Virus record (IMG/VR): IMGVR_UViG_3300022752_000001 | Location: 1 to 64,000 of that record | Direction: 5' to 3' (one strand) | DNA from: a virus | DNA length: 64,000 nucleotides | Shown: one piece after another, positions 47,178 through 55,699 of the stretch | Numbering within the stretch: position 1 is the stretch's first letter | Layout of the letters: every line of letters starts with the position of its first letter | Translations under genes and position numbers: made by a program | Notes under the pieces: model-generated | The model's database searches: none | The model's input: only the letters and a program-made list of their open reading frames with translations | What the model was told of the DNA's origin: nothing

Positions 47178-49519
47178 TCATAACAAACTCAAGACAGACA
47201 CCATTCCAGTCAGCACAGTTTGTAGAAAAACAATTCAGTATCCGCATCAACCCTAAACTATTCGAGGCTCTCGGTTCGTTGTACACGGACCCAATCCTAG
47301 CCATCTGCCGTGAGTACATGACCAATGCAGATGAAGCGCACCAGCTTGCTGGTCACAAGCAACCGATCCGGGTTACGTTACCCACGGTACTAAAGCCTGA
47401 GCTTGCCATCGAGGACAAGGGTCCTGGCTTATCGCAAGATAAGATCTTTGAGCTGTTCACCACATACGGTGCAAGCGGCGACGAGAAAGAGACAAGCAAT
47501 GCATACGAGGGTGGCTTTGGTCTAGGCGGTAAGTGCTGGCGGTCCTATGCCGACAGCATCATCGTCGAGTCCAAGCACGACGGGACAAAGACAACCTACT
47601 CGTTCTTTTTGGACGAAACAGGTATGGGTAAGGCTGCTGTACTTGATAAGACCGCAGTCACCGGCACGGGTGTAACCATCCGTATCCCCATCAAGAAGGA
47701 TGACATCGGTACCTTTACTGCACGTGCAGTAAAGATTGGCTCAATGTTTCCTGTCCGACCTACCTTCACCAACCTGACCGACGCACAGTTCAAGGAAGAG
47801 CTGAGCGATGACATGAACTTCGAAACACGCAGTGTTATCCATAAGACGGATAAGTTCACTTACTTCGGTGACGGCAACGCTTCGTTTGTTCGCATGGGTA
47901 GGCTGATCTACCCCGTCAACAGTCAGCATCTTCCCTCCAACTTCAGCGAGATTCTCAAGAGTCTGCTCGAAGCTGGCGTGTTGATTAACTTTGCTGTTGG
48001 CGAACTGGATCTTGCGCCTAGTCGTGAGACGCTTAAGTACACCACCAAAACCGTATCGGCTTTGTTTGGTGAGCTGAAAGCTGCGGCTGACGGGATGGCA
48101 AAAGGTATCTTGAAGGAAGTTAACGACCTTCCCTCCGAACACTTGGCCATCATCAAGATCAACGAGCTGACCCGCAAGTCGTACCGAGGCGGTGGATATC
48201 ACAGTAATCATGTGGAAAAGTTCAGCAGCATGTTGGCTGAGAAGCTGGACAAGAAGTGGACGTGGCAGGGTAAACCCCTTCTGCATAACACCTATGCGCT
48301 GGACAAAGCATTCCCACCTGAGCCGGCTAACTACCAGAACACCACGGTTGAGTACTACAAGTCGCTAGGTTTGAGCAGTCGTGTGTTCTGGTTGAAGAAT
48401 TGGGGTACTAAAAACCTACAGTTCCAAGACGAACGGGAGATCATCCCGTCCAAGCGTGCTGCCTTTGTAACCACGGGCACTCGCATGTCCTCGCCCAATG
48501 CAAGGATTAAAAAGTACCTCAACGATAACAAGGAGTTTGACCACGTTTATGTGCTGGGTCTTAGCGACGCAGCCAAAGCCAAGGTCATGGCCAAGTACCC
48601 GGGATTGATGAGCCTACCGTTCATTGAAGCCGATACCTTGCCGCTACCTGAAAGGGACAGCTCCGGCGATGGCAACACAGCTGCTGGCGTCAAGAGTAAG
48701 AAGCACTGCAAGGGCAACGTGTTTGTGTTCGATGGCAATAACTCGGATGCAGATAAACGTTCAGACTTGTGGAGCATAACCAAAGACTACGACTTAGACG
48801 TACAAGAGATCTATGTCGTGTTGGATAACTTCCACGCGACCACCCTGAAGGGTGCGCACTTTGGTATGTGTCTCAACACCGCCAGGGAAGCATTGGCCTC
48901 AGTAGGTATGAAGTTTGATTACATCCACGGTATCAAGACTAGCGAACTGGATAAGGTTAAAGACTCCAAGTGGTTGCATATCACCGAAGCTTTCGACTTA
49001 GCCTGCGCCAAGCTTGATGCTGACGAAGCATTGAAGGCCAAGGTCTACCCGATCATGGTTTACTCGATGGCAAGCAAAGGACTTCATTGGTCCAGTCGAC
49101 CAAAGAACATGACGGAGAAACAACACGGCAATCTGTCTTATCTGAAAGAAATGCTTAAACGAGTGACCTCGTTTGTTCAAGGCACAAAAGGACTTGATGA
49201 AGTTCTCTTGGATATTAACCGCGAGTTCCAAGCGTTAAGCGATGAACGCGCAACCTACGACAGTTGGTTGAGCATGGCGTATACCCTCGACTTTGATTGG
49301 TCAAAGGTTGTGGGGTATGAGCCAGCAGTCTTCGACAAGATGCGTTTGTTACTCAGACATTACCCACTGCTGCGTTACTTCAATTACAACTCCAATGTTC
49401 TGAACGAAACGTTCAAATCTAAAGGAGTCGCAGCTTTGAATGAATACATAACTTTGAAGCAACCCCTGGTTCAGAAGAATCAGGCTCAGCTTCCCAACAA
49501 AGAAAGAGAGGTAGCATGA
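47174..49519 (+). CDS. rIIA: rIIA-like GHKL ATPase
   Basis: 781 residues. The N-terminal GHKL fold has 'AICREYMTNADEAH' (N-box, about 43-56), 'AIEDKGPGLS' (G1 box) and 'GGFGLGGKCW' (G2 region, about 113-122), matching T4 rIIA. T4 rIIA/rIIB protect against RexAB exclusion and affect membrane or replication functions; here the role is inferred. ATGA overlap with rIIB-like. Confidence 0.85.
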   Translation: MIITNSRQTPFQSAQFVEKQFSIRINPKLFEALGSLYTDPILAICREYMTNADEAHQLAGHKQPIRVTLPTVLKPELAIEDKGPGLSQDKIFELFTTYGASGDEKETSNAYEGGFGLGGKCWRSYADSIIVESKHDGTKTTYSFFLDETGMGKAAVLDKTAVTGTGVTIRIPIKKDDIGTFTARAVKIGSMFPVRPTFTNLTDAQFKEELSDDMNFETRSVIHKTDKFTYFGDGNASFVRMGRLIYPVNSQHLPSNFSEILKSLLEAGVLINFAVGELDLAPSRETLKYTTKTVSALFGELKAAADGMAKGILKEVNDLPSEHLAIIKINELTRKSYRGGGYHSNHVEKFSSMLAEKLDKKWTWQGKPLLHNTYALDKAFPPEPANYQNTTVEYYKSLGLSSRVFWLKNWGTKNLQFQDEREIIPSKRAAFVTTGTRMSSPNARIKKYLNDNKEFDHVYVLGLSDAAKAKVMAKYPGLMSLPFIEADTLPLPERDSSGDGNTAAGVKSKKHCKGNVFVFDGNNSDADKRSDLWSITKDYDLDVQEIYVVLDNFHATTLKGAHFGMCLNTAREALASVGMKFDYIHGIKTSELDKVKDSKWLHITEAFDLACAKLDADEALKAKVYPIMVYSMASKGLHWSSRPKNMTEKQHGNLSYLKEMLKRVTSFVQGTKGLDEVLLDINREFQALSDERATYDSWLSMAYTLDFDWSKVVGYEPAVFDKMRLLLRHYPLLRYFNYNSNVLNETFKSKGVAALNEYITLKQPLVQKNQAQLPNKEREVA

Positions 49520-50358
49520 ACATAATCATAACCGAAAACGACCTGACTGCGGTCATCAACAACAAGTCCTACACCCTTCGAAAGGAACACCCAAACTTCC
49601 GATTGGTGGTGGACGGCATCAAGAACAAGCTTCCTGAAACGGAAATCGTTGACTTGATGGACGTCACTAAGAGCGTTGTTCACTACACCAACGGTAAGGT
49701 GGAAGTGCGTAACGGCCAGGTGTTCTACGACAACGAGCCAGTACAAGGCACGTTGGTAGAGCGTCTGCTCAGCTTTATGCAGGAAGGTCTCCCGCATGAA
49801 CCCTACATAAAGTTCTTAGAGAACCTTATGCAGAACCCCAGCAGTCGTAGCCGGTCTCAGTTGTACCGCTTCCTTGAGCACAAGAGTCTGCCCATCACAG
49901 ATGATGGCTGCTTCCTTGCATACAAGGGGGTCAGAGATAACTACCTGGACTGCCACTCTGGCACGATCGACAACCATCCCGGACGGCGCATTACCATGCC
50001 CCGCTCCAGGATCTCGGACGATCCTGACCTGGGTTGTCACACCGGGTTACACGTGGGTAGCGAGGAGTATGCGACCAGCTTTGGTCAGCGTACCGTCATC
50101 GTTAAGGTTAACCCTCGTGACGTGGTGTCTGTGCCACTCGACTGCGAGTGCCAAAAGATGCGGGTCTGTGAGTATGAAGTGACGTCGGACTACGCCGGCT
50201 CCATGCGTCAGACCTACAGCTCCAACAACACTGGGTATGGCGACAACGCCTACTACAACACCGATGACGGCTGGGGTGAAGAGGATGAGTCGGGTGCGCA
50301 CAGCACATCAGTCCTCAACCCTAATCGTTACGAATACAAGTTCACACATCAGGTCTAA
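49516..50358 (+). CDS. rIIB: rIIB-like protein
   Basis: 280 residues. 'FLENLMQNPSSRSRSQLYRF', 'LPITDDGCFLAYKGVRDNY', 'CHSGTIDNHPG', 'GLHVGSEEYATSF' and 'VKVNPRDVVSVPLD' follow T4 rIIB order. The C-terminal tail (residues about 235-265) is acidic and Asn/Tyr-rich, unlike T4. ATGA-coupled to rIIA-like. Confidence 0.85.
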   Translation: MNIIITENDLTAVINNKSYTLRKEHPNFRLVVDGIKNKLPETEIVDLMDVTKSVVHYTNGKVEVRNGQVFYDNEPVQGTLVERLLSFMQEGLPHEPYIKFLENLMQNPSSRSRSQLYRFLEHKSLPITDDGCFLAYKGVRDNYLDCHSGTIDNHPGRRITMPRSRISDDPDLGCHTGLHVGSEEYATSFGQRTVIVKVNPRDVVSVPLDCECQKMRVCEYEVTSDYAGSMRQTYSSNNTGYGDNAYYNTDDGWGEEDESGAHSTSVLNPNRYEYKFTHQV

Positions 50359-50381
50359 TTACTGACTGATGATGGCCAGTA

Positions 50382-50411
50382 AGGGGCGGTCGCCCCTATT
50401 CGACCGCCCCT
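50382..50411 (+). terminator. Strong stem-loop after rIIB-like gene
   Basis: AGGGGCGGTCG / CGACCGCCCCT, perfect eleven-base stem, eight-base loop, about 25 bases after the stop; no T-run. A CTGACT-N7-GCCAGTA element lies just upstream. Confidence 0.5.
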
Positions 50412-50431
50412 GAAAACCATAAGGAGGACAC

Positions 50432-50632
50432 ATGAGTGGAGTTACATACGGACAGTGGCAAGCAAGGATGACGTCTCAAGCTGCAGCTGAAAACTCTCGT
50501 GAATACCACGATCTTAAATGTCAGATGCTCAGGCTAGAGAATCAAAAGCTTAAGGAAGAAATCCTTAAGCTGCAAAAAGACAACAACATAATTGAACGGG
50601 AGCAACAGCTCCAGTCGGATCGTTGGGCATGA
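50432..50632 (+). CDS. Small coiled-coil protein
   Basis: 66 residues; last two thirds coiled coil ('QMLRLENQKLKEEILKLQKD'). AAGGAGG upstream. Unknown. Confidence 0.6.
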   Translation: MSGVTYGQWQARMTSQAAAENSREYHDLKCQMLRLENQKLKEEILKLQKDNNIIEREQQLQSDRWA

Positions 50633-50847
50633 GCCTGCTCAACAAAGCAGCAGTTAAACGCAGTGCCCTTGACCTGGCGTCAGCCAAGTTCAAGGAGCGC
50701 AACAAGACTAGGTTGGAGATGGGCATCGCCCCGCTGAAGGCTGCGCCTTCACGGGTCAGCGGCGAGTTCATCGACAACTTCGAAGCCAAGGTGATTGGCT
50801 TACTCAACAGTATGGTCAGCGACCATAAGACAGGAGCAACACTATGA
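50629..50847 (+). CDS. Small unknown protein
   Basis: 72 residues (MSLLNKAAVKRSALDLASAK ...), ATGA overlap. Basic then neutral helices. Unknown. Confidence 0.6.
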   Translation: MSLLNKAAVKRSALDLASAKFKERNKTRLEMGIAPLKAAPSRVSGEFIDNFEAKVIGLLNSMVSDHKTGATL

Positions 50848-51116
50848 AGAAACCTAAGATGCATTATTACTTTGGGGAAGTTGAAGAACACAACGGCGAG
50901 TATGAATACAACCAGAAGTATTTATTCAAGACCACAGGCAACCCAGAAGAATATACCAAGAAAGTCGCTCGAGATTGGTACGGCGAAGACTCATCGAGAA
51001 CCGAAGAAGACGGCGGCTTCTGGCATAACGGTGAAGTTATAACTTACCCCGGGTCACATCAGAGAATATCTGAAGACAACTTCAAAGTAATGAAACGGTA
51101 CTTACTTGTACTGTAA
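50844..51116 (+). CDS. Small acidic protein
   Basis: 90 residues (MKKPKMHYYFGEVEEHNGEY ... MKRYLLVL). ATGA overlap, AGGAG upstream. Tyr/Glu-rich. Unknown. Confidence 0.6.
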   Translation: MKKPKMHYYFGEVEEHNGEYEYNQKYLFKTTGNPEEYTKKVARDWYGEDSSRTEEDGGFWHNGEVITYPGSHQRISEDNFKVMKRYLLVL

Positions 51117-51133
51117 CCGAAAGAAACAACACC

Positions 51134-51772
51134 ATGACATTAGCTATGGCTGAGTCCATGATCGGGGCTCTGTCCAACCCAAGTAAGATGCCCGGCTGGG
51201 GCTGGGGTATCTCCGCACTCAACTGCAACATCGGCAGCAAGCTAAGAGAAGTAGTCGATAGCATATGCGCTGAGTGCTACGCCCTACGCAATCATTACGT
51301 CATGCAGAATGTGGTGCAGGCTCACGCTAAGCGTCAGCTTGCATCCAACCGCGATGATTGGGTCGACCTCATGGCGTTTATGATCAACGCCAAATCAAAG
51401 AACAAAGGCGGAGACGCCTTCCGTTGGTTTGATTCGGGCGACCTTCAGTCGGTACAATTACTGACAAAAATCTGTCAGGTTTGCGTCAAGACACCCAAGG
51501 TAAAGCACTACCTACCTACAAAGGAATACAAGATCGTACAGGATTATGTCCAGGGTGGAGGGGTTATCCCTGACAACCTGTGCATCAGGCTGTCCGCTTA
51601 CATCATTGACGGTCCCCTGCCTCAAGCCTTGGCCCAACGCCTCGGCGTACAGACAGCTTCAACCGTAACTAGCAACGCTACCTGCCCAGCCAAACAGCAG
51701 AACAACAAGTGCTTGGACTGCCGCATTTGCTGGGACAAATCCACACCCAGCGTCAGCTACATCAAACATTAA
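51134..51772 (+). CDS. GP88-like protein
   Basis: 212 residues. 'SICAECYALRNHYVMQNVVQ' (CxxCYA), 'AFRWFDSGDLQSVQLLTKIC', 'KHYLPTKEYKIV' and a C-terminal 'CPAKQQNNKCLDCRICWD' are the pattern of the phage gene-product-88 family with conserved Cys, possibly a metal or Fe-S protein. Biochemical role unknown. Confidence 0.7.
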   Translation: MTLAMAESMIGALSNPSKMPGWGWGISALNCNIGSKLREVVDSICAECYALRNHYVMQNVVQAHAKRQLASNRDDWVDLMAFMINAKSKNKGGDAFRWFDSGDLQSVQLLTKICQVCVKTPKVKHYLPTKEYKIVQDYVQGGGVIPDNLCIRLSAYIIDGPLPQALAQRLGVQTASTVTSNATCPAKQQNNKCLDCRICWDKSTPSVSYIKH

Positions 51773-51782
51773 GAAAGGATAC

Positions 51783-52355
51783 ATGATACAACCCATTAAC
51801 CCTGTCAATGTTACGGACTACCAAAGAGACGACGCCAACCTTCAAGCCTTCTGGATCTTCTGCGTACTGACCGCCGGCAAGAATGCCGACACGGCAGCAA
51901 AGAAAGTATCGGAGCTACTAAACCGATTCACCACGCAGAAACCCTTTGAGTACATACGACAGCTTGGTCCTATTGCCCTGCGCAACGCCCTGCTCTCCGC
52001 CAAAAGCGGACAGTATGAGCGGATCTCCCAAGCTTTAATGGAGTCATGCAGCCTGAACTTACGACACGCAACAACGGATGAACTGGACGAGGTCTACGGT
52101 GTAGGCCCCAAGACAGCCAGGTTCTTCATCCTACATACCAGACCCTTGGTTAGGGTCGCTGTGCTCGACACCCACATCCTCAAATGGATGAAGAGTGTCG
52201 GCGTAGAAGATGTGCCTGAGGCATCCCCAACAGACAAAGAAGTGTACGAAAAGTATGAACGCATTTGGCTCACGCTTTACCCGTCACACTTCCCCAACTG
52301 CACGCCGGCTCAAGCCGACTTGCTTATCTGGAGATTAATGAGCGGACGCGAATGA
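51783..52355 (+). CDS. HhH-GPD DNA glycosylase-like protein
   Basis: 190 residues. The helix-hairpin-helix 'DEVYGVGPKTARFF' carries the catalytic-type Lys110; 'VAVLDTHILKWM' carries Asp129. Both match endonuclease III-type DNA glycosylases. It lacks the C-terminal Fe-S Cys cluster. It may act on modified or damaged DNA; substrate unknown. AAGGA eight bases upstream. Confidence 0.7.
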   Translation: MIQPINPVNVTDYQRDDANLQAFWIFCVLTAGKNADTAAKKVSELLNRFTTQKPFEYIRQLGPIALRNALLSAKSGQYERISQALMESCSLNLRHATTDELDEVYGVGPKTARFFILHTRPLVRVAVLDTHILKWMKSVGVEDVPEASPTDKEVYEKYERIWLTLYPSHFPNCTPAQADLLIWRLMSGRE

Positions 52356-52564
52356 GATTCTTTTACCACTTCAACAAACCCTTATCGGTACAACGCAAGG
52401 ACGTCTGGTGGACTATTCACTACCAGGGTCGTTGCGTTCCCATCGCAGGTTTCGACTGCCGTGTGCCGACACACGATCGCAAACGAAAATCACAACCCCG
52501 TGCCGTTGTCTGGGGCGATGCCCATAGCATCAGCATACAAGACAACCGCGCAATTATTACATGA
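52352..52564 (+). CDS. Small unknown protein
   Basis: 70 residues from ATGA-coupled ATG 52352 (MRFFYHFNKPLSVQRKDVWW ...). 'YQGRCVPIAGFDCRVPTHDR' and 'AVVWGDAHSISIQDN' suggest a beta domain. Unknown. Confidence 0.6.
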   Translation: MRFFYHFNKPLSVQRKDVWWTIHYQGRCVPIAGFDCRVPTHDRKRKSQPRAVVWGDAHSISIQDNRAIIT

Positions 52565-52575
52565 AGGAAAACCCT

Positions 52576-52791
52576 ATGACGACATACGCCATTAAGAATA
52601 ACCGCAACCTTTGGCTCTCAATCGACGATACATGGCTTAGCCTTGAAGAAGGCATACGCCAAGACACGATACGTGGCTACACAGAATTGGACGCAGTTAA
52701 CGAGGATCTACTCAAGTACCAGGAGGAGAAAGCTAATGTTTCCTACCACCCCTGGCAGATGGGTAAGACACGGGAACTGCAGCTTACATGA
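52576..52791 (+). CDS. Small unknown protein
   Basis: 71 residues from ATG 52576 (MTTYAIKNNRNLWLSIDDTW ...), which has AAGGA seven bases upstream; ATG 52561 is coupled to the previous gene but lacks this signal. Overlaps the next gene. Unknown. Confidence 0.6.
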   Translation: MTTYAIKNNRNLWLSIDDTWLSLEEGIRQDTIRGYTELDAVNEDLLKYQEEKANVSYHPWQMGKTRELQLT

Positions 52792-53432
52792 CAGCCGCCA
52801 TTAGGGATCTCTACTACAACCTTAAACAATCCGACATCGACAGCTACACCCGCTACTGGGATGCAATTAATCCCAGAGGAAATAAGATGCGGGAGTTCAA
52901 GTTCTGGATGTTCAGTATCTTTGCAGCCAACATGGGCTGGGAAGACAACGTCAAGTGCATGGAAGCTGTCGGTAACCACAATGATTGGATCGACAATACA
53001 GCCGAGTTGGAACGTAGACTGTACAACGCACGCACTGGTTTATGGCGGAGCAAAGCCAGAGACATCCAGCGTTTCACGCAGTTGTTTATGCACAAGTATC
53101 ACAGCTTTGTGCGTCAATCCAACGAAAGCTGTACCGAATACCGCAATCGCATTGCTGAGACTGTCCCTGGTTTAGGGCTGGCTAAAGCCAGCTTTGCCAT
53201 TGGCATGTTGAATCCTAGCTGCATGGTCGTCTGCTTGGATCGATTAATCTTGCGTGGAATTCATGCATTAAAAGGACGGCAAGTAAACAAAACGGAGTAC
53301 ACAAAAATGGAGAACCATTGGACTAGACTCGCTTCTGACTATGACGTTAAACCGTTCATTGCCAGAGAGATATGGTGGAACAAGCTTCAAGGCTTTAAGT
53401 CCACACGATATTGGAGTAAGACATTGGAATGA
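52788..53432 (+). CDS. Second HhH-domain protein
   Basis: 214 residues, helical. 'ETVPGLGLAKASFAIGMLNP' then 'MVVCLDRLILRGI' is a helix-hairpin-helix followed by the C-L-D segment of HhH-GPD-like phage proteins. No clear catalytic Lys in the hairpin (LAKAS has Lys at a similar place). May bind DNA or act as a glycosylase. ATGA overlaps at both ends. Confidence 0.6.
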   Translation: MTAAIRDLYYNLKQSDIDSYTRYWDAINPRGNKMREFKFWMFSIFAANMGWEDNVKCMEAVGNHNDWIDNTAELERRLYNARTGLWRSKARDIQRFTQLFMHKYHSFVRQSNESCTEYRNRIAETVPGLGLAKASFAIGMLNPSCMVVCLDRLILRGIHALKGRQVNKTEYTKMENHWTRLASDYDVKPFIAREIWWNKLQGFKSTRYWSKTLE

Positions 53433-54016
53433 CCAACAAGCGATTATTATGGAGAGCAGATAAAGACTATAAACATTATGAACAAGGAGACATTAAACTC
53501 GGCGTAGATCTTGCCAACTGGGCTCATGCCCAGACGCAAATTGAGCTTAAGAACTCCAAGCAATTAGCCAAGAAAAGCAAAACGTATTGGATGACCTGGG
53601 ATGAATGCAGTGAGTATTACCAAAAGCACTGCAATCATGTACTGCCTCATGATTGTGAGTTTGGCCATAAGAACTGTTCAGATACCCCCAACGGTGTCTG
53701 CGTTTATTGTACCGCCATGTTTGAATACATGCGTGTTCATGAGTCATCGTTGCTTGCTGCATTCCAAGACGAAAGGATCCAGGAGATCCTTGGCCCGGAG
53801 GAAGTCAACGCATACTACCAACGTATGCTTGGCTATGACGCCGAGCTTAACAAAGATATCAACAAGAACCTTCTTAGTAAGAAGTGTCTGATCGATATTC
53901 CTTCAAGATATAAAGGTCAAGGCCAGCAGTTAAAGGAGCTGTACGATGCCTTCAAGGGTCCAAGCCCGATGGTCAGGGCTGACGATCCTCCAGAACCACC
54001 CTGTAAAGTGTTCTAG
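53429..54016 (+). CDS. Unknown Cys-containing protein
   Basis: 195 residues. 'CNHVLPHDCEFGHKNCSDTP' and 'CVYCTAMFEYMRVHESSLLA' may form a zinc site in the middle; helical C-terminus. Its TAG and that of the convergent minus gene share the same CTAG (54013-54016). Last gene of the early operon. Confidence 0.6.
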   Translation: MTNKRLLWRADKDYKHYEQGDIKLGVDLANWAHAQTQIELKNSKQLAKKSKTYWMTWDECSEYYQKHCNHVLPHDCEFGHKNCSDTPNGVCVYCTAMFEYMRVHESSLLAAFQDERIQEILGPEEVNAYYQRMLGYDAELNKDINKNLLSKKCLIDIPSRYKGQGQQLKELYDAFKGPSPMVRADDPPEPPCKVF

Positions 54017-55347
54017 AAAAGCCTGCCAGACGGCGAGCGTCTCGATCCCCCACCTGCCATGGTGCCAAATCTTCCCGTGTTCACAAAGAAACGTGGAGGG
54101 GGTCGGACGTTCGCCGTTGTGGTAGATGAGGGGCTTGTGCCGTCCTCGTCATCTTCATTTTTTTTAAGCGGTTTAAAGTCGGGAATATTACCGGCAGACT
54201 GAACTCGATTGGCTTGCTTGGCAGCCAGCTCTGCAATCATCCCTTGTGTGTCGGGGTTGCTCAGGAATGACATAATGTCTGGCTCCAGGGCTTTGTCTTG
54301 AATCCCAATGGGTGCTTTGACTGCTTGCTCTGCCATCGCTACGGATTCCTTGACGGAAGGTTTGTAAGTATCTGCGGAAGGTTTGGGCTCAGGCGTCTTA
54401 TTGATTTGCTCCTGCTGTCTCCTGCTCAGCTCTTCAAAAGCCTTTTGGAAGTTACCCTCGGTAGCGTCCATACCTTTTTCTTTAAGCCAGTTGCTAGCTT
54501 CTTCAATCCCGATAGAAGGCACGTTCTTTGTGGGCTGCTCCGGCCCCGCTGACTTTGCGTTAGCTACTGCCGTAGGCTCTTCAGACTTTAAGATACTCAT
54601 AGCGTCCATAGCTTTGTCACCAACCATTGGTAGTAAAGTGCCACCAGCAAAAGCCCCAATCCCCGGCGCCCCCACTCTGCCTCCTAACGCCGCACCAACT
54701 TTTGAACCGATACCAACCAACGCGGTGTTTACTGCCTGACGAGCCAGCCTCTTATTTGACTCAGGTTTATCCAGGGCCTCCGTGAAAGACTGTCCCTTAT
54801 CCATATCTGACTTCATCTCCCATGCTCTACTGACAGCTGGAAAAGCAGCATACGCAGTCGCCATTTTATTATTTAACACCGCCTTACCTATCTTAGAACC
54901 CGAGGCTTTTCCTAAACCCTTACCTGTTGCCTCCTTAAGATTTTTAAATTCTTGCCCCAGGCCCTGCACATATTTTCCAAAAGGTCCCGCTTCTTTAGCC
55001 GCACCGGCCGCCGCCTTACCGGCTGTATCCGCTGCCGCTTTGCCAACCGCAGTCGCTTCAGCCGCAACCGCGTCCTTTGTAGCTTTGGCCGCAGGGTTAG
55101 TGGCTACGGACTTTAACTTGGCGCCCTTGGCTTTAGGGGTTGTAGTTCCAGCGGAAGCTTCAGCCTGCGGAACGCTTTGTGTTGGCTTTTGTTTGCTTGC
55201 CCACCCAGCGGGAAGCTCTGCTTTAACTTCCTTTAGTAAACCCTTTTCAAGCATATCCCCCAAGCGAGTTTGTTTTTCAAGGGGCTGCGTTTTAAGCCAC
55301 TCTCTTATCTTTGCTACCTGCTTGTCGCTTGCGGTCATTGTCGCCAT
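54013..55347 (-). CDS. Ala-rich internal virion (ejection) protein
   Basis: 444 residues. Lys/Ala-rich N-terminus, a long Ala/Gly helix region ('AAADTAGKAAAGAAKEAGPF', 'AALGGRVGAPGIGAFAGGTL') and a disordered C-terminus with 'RPPPRFFVNTGRFGTMAG'. Composition and position after the glucosaminidase fit podoviral internal core or ejection proteins that coat DNA or form a transmembrane channel. AAAGGAG upstream. Confidence 0.6.
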   Translation of the reverse strand: MATMTASDKQVAKIREWLKTQPLEKQTRLGDMLEKGLLKEVKAELPAGWASKQKPTQSVPQAEASAGTTTPKAKGAKLKSVATNPAAKATKDAVAAEATAVGKAAADTAGKAAAGAAKEAGPFGKYVQGLGQEFKNLKEATGKGLGKASGSKIGKAVLNNKMATAYAAFPAVSRAWEMKSDMDKGQSFTEALDKPESNKRLARQAVNTALVGIGSKVGAALGGRVGAPGIGAFAGGTLLPMVGDKAMDAMSILKSEEPTAVANAKSAGPEQPTKNVPSIGIEEASNWLKEKGMDATEGNFQKAFEELSRRQQEQINKTPEPKPSADTYKPSVKESVAMAEQAVKAPIGIQDKALEPDIMSFLSNPDTQGMIAELAAKQANRVQSAGNIPDFKPLKKNEDDEDGTSPSSTTTANVRPPPRFFVNTGRFGTMAGGGSRRSPSGRLF

Positions 55348-55359
55348 ATGTATTACTCC

Positions 55360-55387
55360 TTTTTAGCTACTGTCAACTATTAGTCAA
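55360..55387 (-). promoter_or_regulatory. Promoter, TTGACW-N7-GACAGTA class
   Basis: TTGACT 55387-55382, GACAGTA 55374-55368, 16-base spacer, TAAAAA 55365-55360; 12 bases before the ATG, with AAAGGAG in between. Confidence 0.55.
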
Positions 55388-55389
55388 TA

Positions 55390-55536
55390 TTATCGCTTGC
55401 CTAGCCCGCGTCGAGCTCTTGCTTGAAACTCTTTTTTGCCGTACTTCTTGCGCCCAATCCAAGCGGCCAAGGCTCTCGGATCCTGCGCCCCTTGCTTGTC
55501 CAGCTTGTTAACCAGCTTCTTATATTTGGAAATCAT
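55390..55536 (-). CDS. Conserved small basic phage protein
   Basis: 48 residues. 'KKLVNKLDKQGAQDPRALAA' and 'WIGRKKYGKKEFQARARRG' match a small basic family common in podovirus structural operons. ATGA overlap with the gene before it. Function unknown. Confidence 0.7.
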   Translation of the reverse strand: MISKYKKLVNKLDKQGAQDPRALAAWIGRKKYGKKEFQARARRGLGKR

Positions 55537-55697
55537 TTTTGTTTTTGCTCCTTTTCCCATTGATCATCATCACCATCATCGTCTTTATCTTTAAAGGCCC
55601 AAGGCATACGACTGCCTGGGTGCTTAGAAAAAAGCCAGTCAGTTTCTGGATGCTCTTCACGGGCAATCTGTCTTGGTTTTCTTTTTTTACCGGCCAT
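55533..55697 (-). CDS. Small charged protein
   Basis: 54 residues: basic start (MAGKKRKPRQIAREEHPETD), acidic run (KDKDDDGDDDQWEKEQ). Short gap after the glucosaminidase. Unknown; virion or assembly role is possible. Confidence 0.65.
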   Translation of the reverse strand: MAGKKRKPRQIAREEHPETDWLFSKHPGSRMPWAFKDKDDDGDDDQWEKEQKQK

Positions 55698-55699
55698 GA

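Noticed and set aside
47741-48286. 181-residue minus-strand frame
   Set aside because: Inside rIIA-like gene on the opposite strand of a plus-strand operon.
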